A stretch of 64,000 nt of DNA from JAWKUK01 sp041398605 (lineage in GTDB: Bacteria; Planctomycetota; UBA1135; GCA-002686595), in contig JAWKUK010000012.1 of NCBI GenBank assembly GCA_041398605.1, positions 124,001 through 188,000 on the forward strand, written 5' to 3'. Position numbers and translations under genes: made by a program. The notes beneath the pieces were generated by a model. That model did not search any database. It was not told where the DNA came from and saw nothing but the letters and a program-made list of their open reading frames with translations. Shown piece by piece: positions 16,681-25,662 of the stretch (its first letter is position 1; every line of letters begins with the position of its first letter).

Positions 16681-19109
16681 TGCTTACACACGACCGATCT
16701 GTCCGCGCAGAGCGCGCGGCAGGAGACGCCCCGACGCCCGGGGTCTCCCTCGACTCGACCGTTCCGTCGCCGCTGCATTGCGGCACGGCCAGCGCCTGCG
16801 CGCCCCACGAGCGCTGCAGCAGCGGCCTGCAGCCCTGTGTGTGCCACGTGGACACGCGCCGCGCTGTCTTGCTGCTGAACCTCGGCACCCCGGACTCGCC
16901 AGAGGTCGCCGACGTGCGGCGCTACCTGGCGGAGTTCCTGGCGGACCCGTGGGTCATCCGGCTGCCGCGCGCGCTGCGCTGGTTCAACCCGGTGCTGTCG
17001 CGCATCATTGCTTTGGCCCGGGGCCGCAAGTCGGCGCGCGCGTACCGCACCGTCTGGACGGACGAGGGCTCGCCCCTCGCCGTCATCACCGCGCGCCAAG
17101 CCGCCGGCCTCGGGCAGCGCTTGCCGCGCGGGTGGCAGGTGTTCTACGCGATGCGCTACGGCAACCCGTCGATCCGCGCGGTCCTCGACCGGATCGCCAG
17201 CGAGCGGATCACCGACCTCGTCGTCGTGCCGATGTACCCGCAGTGGTCCGGCCCGACGACCGGGACGGCGCTCGAGGCGTTCTACGGCGAGCTGCGGCGG
17301 CTGACGGACCAGCGCCGGGGCCTGCGGCTCAACGTCTCCGTGCGCGCCGAGTGGTACGACGACGCGGGCTACGTGGACGCGACCGCGCGCCAGGTGCACC
17401 GCGCCGCGCTCGCGCACGGGCTCAACCCCGAGAACTCGGTCCTGCTGATCAGCGCGCACTCGCTGCCGCAGAAGTACGTCGCGGACGGCGACCCCTACGA
17501 GGGCCACGTGCGGCGCACGCTGGAGCTCGTGCGCGAGCGGCTCGGCTGGCCGCAGGAGCGCGTGCGCATCGGCTTCCAAAGCAAGCTCGGGCCCGTGCCG
17601 TGGCTCTCGCCCTCGACGGGCGCGGTGCTGGCGGAGCTCGCGCAGGCGGGCGAGCAGAACGTCCTGTGCCTGCCGCTCAGCTTCACCGCGGACTGCCTCG
17701 AGACGCTCGAGGAGATCGGCGTGGAGTACGCCGAGGAGTTCGCGCGCGCGTCGGGCGGCGGGCGCTTGGTGCGCGTGGACGCGAACAACGACGACCCGGG
17801 CTTCTTGGACGCCCTCGTCGGGCTCGTGCGCCGCGGCGCGCACCGCGTCGCGCCCGGGACGCGGCCGACGCCGCTCTTCGCGCCGCGCGCCGCGCGCTTG
17901 CCGATCGAAGCCCTCGCGCGCCGCCTGGCGGTCGTCGGGTTCGCGACGCAGCGGCGCCTCGAGACGCCGCGTGAGCTCGACGTCACCGCGACGCCCGAGC
18001 CGGTCTTCCACGCGGTCAAACGGCCGCAGCTGGAGGCCGCGGAGCTCGTCGCGCGCGTCGCCGCGCGCGCCGACGTCGAGGAGGCGTGGCTCTACAACAC
18101 GTGCCAGCGCTACGAGCTGTACGCGCTCGCGCGCGAGGGCGTGGACCCCGCCGTCGTCGCAGAGGGGTTGCGCGAGGCGCTCGCCGGCGAGCACGCGGCC
18201 CACGCGCAAGTGCGCGTGGGGCAGCACGGCTACTGGCACCTCTTGCGCACCGCCAGCGGCCTCAACAGCCGCTTGCCCGGCGACACGGACGTGTTGGAGC
18301 AGCTCGCGTCGGCGCGGCGCATGGCCGAGGGCGCGGGCGCTGCGGGCGCCGGCGCGGCGCGGCTCATCGACGAGACGGGCCGCCAAGTGCGCGCGCTGCG
18401 CGGGGAGACGCCGTGGGGCGGCTTCGCGACCGACTATTGCCGCGCGGCGCTGGCGCCATTGCTGGGGGACCTCGGGCTCGATCACGCGCGCGTCGCGCTG
18501 GTCGGCGGCTCGACGACGACGGTGTCGCTGGTCGAGCTGCTCGCGAAGGACTGCGCCGTCGCGGACGAGCGTGTCACGGTCGTCTATCGCAGCGCGACGC
18601 AGCGGCGCCTCGCCAAGGTGCTCGCGGCGCTCGCCAAAGGCGCCAAGCGCATGGTCGTCGACGAGTACGACCAGCCGGACGTTTTGGCGGCGATCGCTGG
18701 CGTCGACGTGCTGTTCCTCGGCGTGGACCGCGAGCAGCCGGTCCTGCGCCGCGGCCATATCGAGGGCTTGCGCGACTTCGCGGCGCGGCCGCTGGTCATC
18801 GTCGACTTCAACGTCCACGGCTCGACCGAAGGCCTCGCGGAGGTCAAAGGGGTCCGCGTCGTCTCGGCGGCGGAGCTCTCGAGCTGCGTCGATCGGCACG
18901 CCGACCAAGTGATCGCCGCGCCCGCGTTCGCGGCGGCGCAGCGCGCGGTTGAAGCGCAGCTGCGGGCGGCGGCGCTCGGGCCGAGCGCCGCGCTTGAGCG
19001 CGCGGCGGAGGCCGCGCCCGCGTCCGCGTCCGCGCCGCTGCGCGAAGCCTCCAAGCCCCGGCCCGAACCCAAACCCGACACAAGCTGCGTCCAAGGAGGC
19101 ATCGCGTGA
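16680..19109 (+). CDS. hemH/hemA: Ferrochelatase - glutamyl-tRNA reductase fusion (HemH-HemA)
   Basis: This 809-residue protein joins the last and first enzymes of haem synthesis. Residues 1-57 are an extension with five Cys. The ferrochelatase module (about 58-420) shows 'AVLLLNLGTPDSPEVADV', the metal-site His in 'ISAHSLPQKY' and the acidic block 'LETLEEIGVEYAEEF'. The GluTR module (about 420-760) shows the active-site Cys in 'LYNTCQRYELYAL' and a helical region with 'NSRLPGDTDVLEQ'. Its nucleotide-binding loop is unusual: 'VALVGGSTTTVSLVELL' instead of a GxGxxG-type signature. The final 50 residues are Ala/Pro-rich. The start is GTG with a strong Shine-Dalgarno. The stop overlaps hemN by 4 bp. 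It should act in the cytoplasm, with ferrochelatase possibly at the membrane. Confidence 0.92.
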   Translation: MLTHDRSVRAERAAGDAPTPGVSLDSTVPSPLHCGTASACAPHERCSSGLQPCVCHVDTRRAVLLLNLGTPDSPEVADVRRYLAEFLADPWVIRLPRALRWFNPVLSRIIALARGRKSARAYRTVWTDEGSPLAVITARQAAGLGQRLPRGWQVFYAMRYGNPSIRAVLDRIASERITDLVVVPMYPQWSGPTTGTALEAFYGELRRLTDQRRGLRLNVSVRAEWYDDAGYVDATARQVHRAALAHGLNPENSVLLISAHSLPQKYVADGDPYEGHVRRTLELVRERLGWPQERVRIGFQSKLGPVPWLSPSTGAVLAELAQAGEQNVLCLPLSFTADCLETLEEIGVEYAEEFARASGGGRLVRVDANNDDPGFLDALVGLVRRGAHRVAPGTRPTPLFAPRAARLPIEALARRLAVVGFATQRRLETPRELDVTATPEPVFHAVKRPQLEAAELVARVAARADVEEAWLYNTCQRYELYALAREGVDPAVVAEGLREALAGEHAAHAQVRVGQHGYWHLLRTASGLNSRLPGDTDVLEQLASARRMAEGAGAAGAGAARLIDETGRQVRALRGETPWGGFATDYCRAALAPLLGDLGLDHARVALVGGSTTTVSLVELLAKDCAVADERVTVVYRSATQRRLAKVLAALAKGAKRMVVDEYDQPDVLAAIAGVDVLFLGVDREQPVLRRGHIEGLRDFAARPLVIVDFNVHGSTEGLAEVKGVRVVSAAELSSCVDRHADQVIAAPAFAAAQRAVEAQLRAAALGPSAALERAAEAAPASASAPLREASKPRPEPKPDTSCVQGGIA

Positions 19110-20557
19110 GCGCCCTGTCCGACCGACTCCCGCTGGATGAAGCGACGTTCCAACGCTACTCCGGCCTCTCGCTGCCGCGCCACGTCTCGTACCCGATGCC
19201 GACGTGGTGGCGCACGCTCACCGCGGGCGGGCCGGCGGGCGCTGCGGGGCCCAGCGACGCGCGCACGTTGCGCGCGCTGAGCCAGCCCGGGCGCGACCTG
19301 TCGCTCTACCTGCACCTGCCGTTCTGCGAGGCCCTGTGCACGTTCTGCGCGTGCAACAAGACTGTCCTGCGGCGCGACGTCCGCGAGGGGCAGGGCCGCG
19401 TCGAGCGCTACCTGTCCGCGTTGATGACCGAGCTCGAGTGGCGCGCCGCCGACGTCGGCCGCGGCCGCGTCGTGCGGCAGCTGCATTGGGGCGGCGGGAC
19501 GCCGACGTACCTCGACCTCGATCAGATCGCGCGCTTGCATCGGCGCACGCTGGAGCTCTTCACGCTCGCGCCGGACGCTGAGGTCTCGCTCGAGGTCGAC
19601 CCGCGAGTGACGACCCGCGAGCAGCTAGCGCTCCTGCGCGAGCTCGGCTTCAACCGCGTCTCGATGGGCGTCCAGGACTTCGACGCGCGCGTGCAGGAGC
19701 ACGTGCGGCGCGTGCAGCCCTACGAGCAGGTCGCGGCCCTCGTGCGCGACGCGCGCGAGCTGGGCTTCGCGTCGGTCAACTTCGACCTCATCTACGGCTT
19801 GCCGTACCAGACTCGCGCGACGGTCGCCGACACGCTGGCGCGCGCGCTGGCTCTGTCGCCCGATCGCGTCGCGTACTACCACTATGCCGCGATCCCGGAC
19901 AAGATCGCCGCGCAGCGCGGCCTGGCGCACGACGCGTGCCCGAGCTCGCTCGAGAAGCTGCGCGTGTTCCTGGACGGCGTCGCGACGTTCGAGGCCGCGG
20001 GCTACGAGTTCATCGGCCTCGACCACTTCGCGCGGCCGGACGAAGGGCTCGCGCAAGCGAAGCGCGACGGGACGTTGACGCGGAACTTCCAGGGGATGAC
20101 GACCGGCGCGCCGCTGGACCTCGTCGGCCTCGGCTGCTCGGCGATCTCGGTCTTCCCAGGGCGCGCGTTCTTGCAGAACGAGCACGTGCACGACGCCTAC
20201 GCGGAGAGCATCGAGGCCGGCCGCGAGCCTGCTCGGCGCGGGCTCGCGCTCACGGCGGAGGACGCGGAGCGCCAGGCGCTCTTGACGCGCCTCTACGGCG
20301 ACGCGCGCATCGACGCGGCGCGCCACGTCGCGGCCTTCCCCGGCGCGCCGTTCACGCAGCGCTTCGCGGGCGAGCTCGCGAAGCTGCGCGAGCTGCAAGC
20401 CGACGGCCTCGTCAGCGTGGCGGACGACGGCTCATTCGCGCTGACGTGGCCGCTCGGGCGGGTCCTGATGCGCAACGTCGCCGCGGTCTTCGACGCGTAC
20501 CTCGTGCCTGACGCCTACAAGGCCGGCCAGCCCGAGACCTTCTCTGCGAGCGCCTGA
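19106..20557 (+). CDS. hemN: Oxygen-independent coproporphyrinogen III oxidase (radical SAM)
   Basis: This is a 483-residue radical SAM enzyme. The cluster motif 'LHLPFCEALCTFCACN' has the CxxxCxxC triad plus the extra Cys of true HemN. The SAM-binding 'WGGGTPTYLD' follows, then 'VSLEVDPRVTT', 'NRVSMGVQDFD' and 'FDLIYGLPYQT'. It converts coproporphyrinogen III to protoporphyrinogen IX without O2. Length and the C-terminal domain ('FQGMTTGAPLDLVGLGCSA') fit genuine HemN rather than HemW. It is translationally coupled to hemH-hemA through a GTGA overlap and is followed by hemE with a one-base gap. No oxygen-dependent HemF is in the window. Confidence 0.95.
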   Translation: MSALSDRLPLDEATFQRYSGLSLPRHVSYPMPTWWRTLTAGGPAGAAGPSDARTLRALSQPGRDLSLYLHLPFCEALCTFCACNKTVLRRDVREGQGRVERYLSALMTELEWRAADVGRGRVVRQLHWGGGTPTYLDLDQIARLHRRTLELFTLAPDAEVSLEVDPRVTTREQLALLRELGFNRVSMGVQDFDARVQEHVRRVQPYEQVAALVRDARELGFASVNFDLIYGLPYQTRATVADTLARALALSPDRVAYYHYAAIPDKIAAQRGLAHDACPSSLEKLRVFLDGVATFEAAGYEFIGLDHFARPDEGLAQAKRDGTLTRNFQGMTTGAPLDLVGLGCSAISVFPGRAFLQNEHVHDAYAESIEAGREPARRGLALTAEDAERQALLTRLYGDARIDAARHVAAFPGAPFTQRFAGELAKLRELQADGLVSVADDGSFALTWPLGRVLMRNVAAVFDAYLVPDAYKAGQPETFSASA

Positions 20558-20558
20558 C

Positions 20559-21632
20559 ATGAGCAGCACCCGATCGACCGAACCCAGCCTCGCTGTGGGC
20601 GCGCGCCCGAGGAACGACCTCGTCCTGCGCGCGCTCGCAGGCGAAGCGACGCCGCGCACGCCTGTGTGGATGATGCGGCAGGCGGGGCGCTTCGACCCTG
20701 AGTACCACCGCCTGCGGGCGGAGGCCGGCCTGGAGCTCGAGGACCTGTTCCGGCACCCCGAGTACGCCGCGCGCATCACGCTGCTGCCCGTGCGGCTCGG
20801 CGTCGACGCCGCGATCCTGTACCAGGACATCCTCACGTTGCTGACGCCGATGGGGGCGCACTTCGTGTTCCGCCCCGGGCCGACCTTGGCGCGCCCGGTG
20901 CGCACCGCCTACGACGCAGAGCGCCTCGCGGCCTACGACCCGCGCGCGGCGTTGCCGTTTGTCTTCGAGAGCATCCAGCGCGCGCTGGACCTCCTCGCGG
21001 GCGAGCTGCCGCTCCTCGGGTTTGCGGGCGCGCCGTTCACGCTGCTCGCGTTCCTCGTCGCGGGCGGCAGCCCCGGGGATGGCGGCGAGGTGCGCAGCTT
21101 CTTGCGCTCGCACGAGGCCGCGGCCCATGCGCTGCTCGAGCGGCTCGCCGATGTCACGTCCGCGTACCTCAGCGCGAAGATCGACGCGGGCGTGCACGCC
21201 GTGCAGCTCTTCGAGAGCTGCGCGGACCTCGTCTCGCCGTCGGAGTACACGACCTGGTGCGCGCCGTACCAGCGGCGCGCGTTGGAGCCGCTGGCCGGGC
21301 GCGCGCCGCGCATCCTCTTCGCGCGCGACGCGCAGGACATCGGCCTCCTGCGCCCGGCCGGCGCGGACGCCTACAGCCTCGCGACGGGCGTCGACCTCCG
21401 CGCGGCGCGCGCCGCGTTCGGGCCGCGCGTGGGTCTGCAGGGCAACGTCTGCAACCGGCTGTTGCACTCGGGCACGCCCGCCGAGATCGCAGGCGCCGTG
21501 CGCGCGTGTGTCGAGGCCGGCGAAGGGCGCGGGCACGTGTTGAACCTGGGCCACGGCATCCTGAAGGGCACGCCCTTCGACAACGTCGTCGCGTTCCTCG
21601 ACGCGGCGCACGAAGGGCCAGAGCGCGCTTGA
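20559..21632 (+). CDS. hemE: Uroporphyrinogen decarboxylase
   Basis: This is a 357-residue cytoplasmic enzyme that decarboxylates uroporphyrinogen III to coproporphyrinogen III. The N-terminal signature is 'TPVWMMRQAGRFDPEY', with the substrate-binding Arg and Asp residues. It is followed by 'AAILYQDILTLLTPMG', 'LPLLGFAGAPFTLLAFLV' and the C-terminal 'GLQGNVCNRLLHSGTP' and 'HVLNLGHGI'. Length is normal for the family. It sits between hemN and the protoporphyrinogen oxidase with almost no spacing, so it is part of one operon. Confidence 0.96.
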   Translation: MSSTRSTEPSLAVGARPRNDLVLRALAGEATPRTPVWMMRQAGRFDPEYHRLRAEAGLELEDLFRHPEYAARITLLPVRLGVDAAILYQDILTLLTPMGAHFVFRPGPTLARPVRTAYDAERLAAYDPRAALPFVFESIQRALDLLAGELPLLGFAGAPFTLLAFLVAGGSPGDGGEVRSFLRSHEAAAHALLERLADVTSAYLSAKIDAGVHAVQLFESCADLVSPSEYTTWCAPYQRRALEPLAGRAPRILFARDAQDIGLLRPAGADAYSLATGVDLRAARAAFGPRVGLQGNVCNRLLHSGTPAEIAGAVRACVEAGEGRGHVLNLGHGILKGTPFDNVVAFLDAAHEGPERA

Positions 21633-21634
21633 GC

Positions 21635-23035
21635 GTGTACGAAGTCCTCGTCATCGGCGGCGGCGTCGCGGGCCTCGCGGCCGCGGAGCACCTCGCGCGG
21701 CACGGCGCCGATGTGCGCTGCGTCGAGGCAGGCGCGTCGCCTGGCGGGGTGACCTCGACGCGCGAGCTGAGCGGCTTCCTGTTCGAGCAAGGCCCGTTCA
21801 ACGTGCTGTGCCGCGCGCCGGAGTTCGGCGCGCTCTTGCAGGAGCTCGCGGGGGAGCTGCGGGTCTCGCCGGTGGACCCGACGCGCGGGGCGCGGCGCTT
21901 CGTGCTGCAGGGCGGGCGGCTGCATCCGGTACCGACGCGGCTCGGCGCGTTGCTGCGCTCGCCGCTGATCGGCGTCGGCGGCGCGCTGCGGGCGGGGGCG
22001 GGGCTCGCGCTCAGCGCGCGCCCGCCCGCGGGCCTGGAGCGCGGGGCGACCGTCGACGAGGTCGCGCGGCGGCGCTTTGGCCCGCGGATCGCGGACAACC
22101 TCGTCAGCGCGCTGACCGTCGGCGTCTTCGGCGTCGAGAGCGACGAGCTGGAGGCGCGCACGGCGCTGCCGTTCCTCGGCGACCTCGACGACGGCGGCCG
22201 CTCGCCGCTCGTGGGCCTCGTCAAGCGGCGGCGCGCGGCGCGCCACGCAACCGACCAGACGCCGAAGCCCCGCGGGATGTTGTCCTTCGAGGGCGGCCTC
22301 GGCGCGCTGCCGCGCGCGCTCGCGCGGCGCTTGGGCTTGCGGTTCACTGGCGCGACGCCGATCGCGCAGCTGCGACGCGCGAGCGACCGCTGGCGCGCGA
22401 CGACCGCGGACGGCGACGTCCTGGAGGCGCGCCGGGTCGTGCTCGCCGTCGGCGCGCGCGCGACCGCGGCGCTCGTCGCGCCGTTGCCCGGCGGCGGCGA
22501 CGCGCTCGCGGCGGAGCTCCGCGCGGTGGAGCACGCCTCGCTCACGGTCGTGAACCTCGGCTTCTGCGCCGACGCGTTCGCGGCGCCGCTGGAGGGCTAC
22601 GGCTTCCTCGTCGCGCGCAGCGACCGCGACGAGCCGGCCTTGGGCGTGCTCTATGCCAGCAGCGTCTTCCCTGCGCAGGCGCCGGCTGGCCATGTGTCGC
22701 TGCGCGTCTTTTTCGGCGGCACGCGCCACCCCGCGCTGGCAGCGGCGCCCGAGGCGCAGCTCACGGAAGCAGCGCTCGACGTCCTGCGCCGCTTGGCCGG
22801 GCTCCGCGCCGGCCCAGCGGGCAGCCCTGTCGCCGTGGACATCGCGCGCTGGCCCGGCGCGGTGCCGATCTATCACCCGGGGCACGGCGCGCGGGTCGCG
22901 CGGGTCCGCGCGCTGGAGGCGCGGCAGCCCGGCCTCGCCCTCGCTGGCACGTACCTCGACGGGGTCAGCGTCAACGACTGTGTGGCGCGCGGCGTGCGCG
23001 TCGCGCGTAGGATCCTCGCGGAGCAGCAGCCATGA
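21635..23035 (+). CDS. hemY: Protoporphyrinogen oxidase (HemY type, FAD-dependent)
   Basis: This 466-residue flavoprotein oxidises protoporphyrinogen IX. The N-terminal dinucleotide fold is 'EVLVIGGGVAGLAAAEHL', followed by 'VRCVEAGASPGGVTSTREL' and 'GFLFEQGPFNVL'. The C-terminal FAD-contact block is 'RQPGLALAGTYLDGVSVNDCV'. The start is ambiguous: GTG at 21635 (chosen) or TTG at 21629 overlapping the hemE stop. Its stop overlaps hemB by 4 bp (ATGA). HemY enzymes usually use O2, whereas the neighbouring HemN does not need it. The hemG symbol is sometimes used for this enzyme class. Confidence 0.9.
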   Translation: MYEVLVIGGGVAGLAAAEHLARHGADVRCVEAGASPGGVTSTRELSGFLFEQGPFNVLCRAPEFGALLQELAGELRVSPVDPTRGARRFVLQGGRLHPVPTRLGALLRSPLIGVGGALRAGAGLALSARPPAGLERGATVDEVARRRFGPRIADNLVSALTVGVFGVESDELEARTALPFLGDLDDGGRSPLVGLVKRRRAARHATDQTPKPRGMLSFEGGLGALPRALARRLGLRFTGATPIAQLRRASDRWRATTADGDVLEARRVVLAVGARATAALVAPLPGGGDALAAELRAVEHASLTVVNLGFCADAFAAPLEGYGFLVARSDRDEPALGVLYASSVFPAQAPAGHVSLRVFFGGTRHPALAAAPEAQLTEAALDVLRRLAGLRAGPAGSPVAVDIARWPGAVPIYHPGHGARVARVRALEARQPGLALAGTYLDGVSVNDCVARGVRVARRILAEQQP

Positions 23036-24081
23036 CACGACACGAACCCTTCGATCGCGCGAGCGCCGTCGAGCGCCCGCTGGAGCTCGGCGCGCGCCGC
23101 CCGCGGCTCCTGCGCCGGACGCCCGCGCTGCGCGGGCTCGTGCGCGAGACCGTCGTGCGCCCGGAGCAGCTGGTGCTGCCGATCTTCTTGATCGAGGGCG
23201 ACGGCGCGCGCTCCGAGCCGATCGCTGCGATGCCTGGCGTCGCGCGCCACACGCTGCAGAGCGCCGCAGAGCTCGCGCGCGCGGCCGCGGACCTCGGCGT
23301 CGTGTCGTTCGCGCTCTTTCCGCGCATCGACGACGCGCTGAAGACGCCCGACGGCGCGGAGTCGCGCAACCCGGGGAACCTCGTCTGCCGCGCGCTGCGC
23401 GCGCTGCGCGCGGCGGTGCCGGGGAGCTGCCTCATCGCGGACGTGGCGCTCGACCCGTTCTCCGCGCACGGCCACGACGGCATCGTGCTGGGCGGCGAGG
23501 TGCACAATGACCTCACGGTCGAGGCGCTCTGCGCGCAGGCGCAGGTGCAGGCCGAGGCCGGCGCGGACATCGTCGCGCCCTCGGACATGATGGACGGGCG
23601 CGTCGGCGCGATCCGGCGCGCGCTCGACGCGGCGGGCTTGGAGCGCGCCGCGATCCTCGCGTACTGCGCGAAGTACGCGAGCGCGTTCTACGGCCCGTTC
23701 CGCGCCGCGCTCGACTCTGCGCCCGTGGACGCCGAGGACATCCCGCGCGACAAGGCCACCTACCAGATGGACCCCGCGAACATGCGCGAGGCGTTCGTCG
23801 AGGCGGCGCTCGACGTCGCCGAGGGCGCGGACCTCTTGATGGTGAAGCCCGCGCTGCCGTACCTCGACGTGCTCGCGCGGCTGCGCGACGTCGTCGACGT
23901 GCCGTTGGCTGCGTACCACGTCTCCGGCGAATACGCGATGCTGCGGGCGGCCGCGGAGCGCGGGTGGGCGGACTACGACCGCTGCCTGGCGGAGTCGCTG
24001 ACGTCGATCCGGCGCGCGGGCGCGGACGTGGTCTTCACGTACGGCGCGTTGGACTTCGCGCGCGCGCTGTCCAAGGGCTAG
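23032..24081 (+). CDS. hemB: Delta-aminolevulinic acid dehydratase (porphobilinogen synthase)
   Basis: This is a 349-residue enzyme condensing two ALA molecules to porphobilinogen. The Schiff-base lysines lie in 'AYCAKYASAFYGPFR' and 'LLMVKPALPYLD'. The metal region reads 'IADVALDPFSAHGHDG', with Asp where Zn-type enzymes have Cys, so a Mg-dependent type is expected. The substrate-binding 'SDMMDGRVGAIR' is present. It is last in the plus-strand haem block, and the ATGA overlap with the oxidase suggests coupling. Confidence 0.96.
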   Translation: MTRHEPFDRASAVERPLELGARRPRLLRRTPALRGLVRETVVRPEQLVLPIFLIEGDGARSEPIAAMPGVARHTLQSAAELARAAADLGVVSFALFPRIDDALKTPDGAESRNPGNLVCRALRALRAAVPGSCLIADVALDPFSAHGHDGIVLGGEVHNDLTVEALCAQAQVQAEAGADIVAPSDMMDGRVGAIRRALDAAGLERAAILAYCAKYASAFYGPFRAALDSAPVDAEDIPRDKATYQMDPANMREAFVEAALDVAEGADLLMVKPALPYLDVLARLRDVVDVPLAAYHVSGEYAMLRAAAERGWADYDRCLAESLTSIRRAGADVVFTYGALDFARALSKG

Positions 24082-24099
24082 AGCGGCGAGCGCGGCGGG

Positions 24100-24930
24100 T
24101 CAGTCACCGCCGCAGCCGCCGCCTCCACAACCGCCGCCGCCGCAGCCGCTCCCGCCACAGCCACTGTCGCCGCTGCTGCAACCGCTGTCCGACATGCCGC
24201 AGCTCGTGGCGCTGCAGCCGGTCCCCCCGCCGCGCTTCCCGCCTCGCCGCTTGCCACGACCTCTGCGCCGCTTGCGCCGCGACTTGGCGGCTGGCGTCGC
24301 TTCTGCAATGACCACGATCACTGCCAGGAGCGCGATGAAGACGAAGACCGTGGTCGCGTCGCTCAGCGCGAGCGAGGTGGCACAGCCCGCCAGCGCGAGG
24401 CTCGCGGCGAACGCGGCGACGGATGAGCGCACTGCGCGACGTGGGATGACGAGCTGCTGCGCGCGGTCGACGCGCTCGAAGCGCTGGCTCCCGAAGCGCA
24501 CCGCGTTCGAGGGCCAGAGGTCCAGCGGCGGCTCAGCGCCGAAGTGCGCGCGATAGGACGCGCGCGTGCGCTCGTACCAGTCCTCGAACTTGGCGCCCTC
24601 ACTCCTGCCGCCGCGCGTCGGGCCATGGTGGACCGGGCGCCCGAGGGTCTCGCTACACAGGTCCTCCCAGTACGAGCGGGTGTAGCACAGGTGCAAGTGC
24701 CACGCTTGGTCCACCTCGTCCGACGGCGTAACGGGGTGTCCGGCCGCGCAGCAGAGGTACAGGAAGCGTCGGTACTCCTCGATCACGCGCAGCGCAAACG
24801 CGTGGCTCCACCCGTTGTCACGCGCGAGGCGCTTCGAGAACGAGAGGCTCGCGCCAGGGGCATCGAACTCGAAGCGCTGCAGACGCGACCAGAGCACCGC
24901 GTCGAAAGGGGTGGTGGTCGTCGTCATCAT
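24100..24930 (-). CDS. Glycine-rich-domain (GRDP-like) membrane protein with Cys/Gly tail
   Basis: This is a 276-residue protein. Residues about 30-145 match the conserved cytosolic module seen in glycine-rich-domain/TIGR04222-type proteins: 'ALRVIEEYRRFLYLCC', 'SDEVDQAWHLHLCYTRSYW', 'HHGPTRGG' and 'KFEDWYERTRASYRAHFG'. TM segments are near 172-190 (SVAAFAASLALAGCATSL) and 195-212 (TTVFVFIALLAVIVVIA). A basic stretch (KSRRKRRRGRGKRRGG) follows, and then a tail of about 45 residues rich in Gly with ten Cys. Function is not established; the tail could bind metal or be disulfide-linked. It separates the two convergent halves of the haem cluster. Confidence 0.75.
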   Translation of the reverse strand: MMTTTTTPFDAVLWSRLQRFEFDAPGASLSFSKRLARDNGWSHAFALRVIEEYRRFLYLCCAAGHPVTPSDEVDQAWHLHLCYTRSYWEDLCSETLGRPVHHGPTRGGRSEGAKFEDWYERTRASYRAHFGAEPPLDLWPSNAVRFGSQRFERVDRAQQLVIPRRAVRSSVAAFAASLALAGCATSLALSDATTVFVFIALLAVIVVIAEATPAAKSRRKRRRGRGKRRGGKRGGGTGCSATSCGMSDSGCSSGDSGCGGSGCGGGGCGGGGCGGD

Positions 24931-24957
24931 GCCGGGCGGGGTCCGGGGAGGCGTCCC

Positions 24958-25662
24958 TCAGAGCGTGCGGGCGAGCGCTGAGAACGTCGGAGACTTGGCT
25001 TCGCGCACGTCGCGCACGCCGATCGACAGCAGCGCGTCGCTGGTCGTCGGGCCGATCGACAGGGTGATCAGCGGGTGCGCGCGCAGCACGTCGGCCGCGG
25101 CGTGCACGGCGCTGGGGCTCGCGAACGCGGCCGCGTCCACCCGCGTCGCGACGCTGACGTCGAAGGCGCGCGGTCGCGTGCCATAGACGACGGGCGCGGA
25201 GATCTCGACGCCGGCGAGCGTCGGCACCTCGGCGAGCTCCGAGCGCGGGAACAGGATGCGCACGCGGCCCGCGCGGCGATCGATCTCTTTCCAGAGGCCC
25301 GCGGCGGTGCCGTCGCGCGACTCGAGCGAGATCTTGAGGCCGAGGGCCTCGGCGGCGCGGCGCGTCGCAGGGCCGACGACGCCGACACGCGCGCGCGTGC
25401 CGATCCGCGGCAGCGCTTCGACCGCGCGCGCGCTCGTCAGGACGAGCCAATCGTCCGGGGTGAGGTCGGTCAGCGGCACGACGAGCGCGTCCGGCTCGGC
25501 GAGCGAGGCGATCTGGAGGACGGGCGCCAGCACTGGGGCGCGGCCTGCGACTTCGAGCGCCGATGACAGCGGGCCGCGCGCATCCTCGTCCCGCGTGACC
25601 CAAACGCGCCAGCGGTCGGTGAGGGGCGGGAGGGCGGTGCTGGGGTTGTTCTGTGGGTTCAT
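24958..25662 (-). CDS. hemD: Uroporphyrinogen-III synthase
   Basis: This is 234 residues from ATG 25662. HemD is poorly conserved in sequence, but fold markers are visible: 'DRWRVWVTRDEDARGPLSS', 'DDWLVLTSARAVEALP', 'VGVVGPATRRAAEALG', 'VRILFPRSELAEVPTL' and 'LITLSIGPTTSDALLSIGV'. It cyclises hydroxymethylbilane to uroporphyrinogen III. The start overlaps the hemC stop by 4 bp, placing it third in a hemL-hemC-hemD operon. Confidence 0.88.
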   Translation of the reverse strand: MNPQNNPSTALPPLTDRWRVWVTRDEDARGPLSSALEVAGRAPVLAPVLQIASLAEPDALVVPLTDLTPDDWLVLTSARAVEALPRIGTRARVGVVGPATRRAAEALGLKISLESRDGTAAGLWKEIDRRAGRVRILFPRSELAEVPTLAGVEISAPVVYGTRPRAFDVSVATRVDAAAFASPSAVHAAADVLRAHPLITLSIGPTTSDALLSIGVRDVREAKSPTFSALARTL

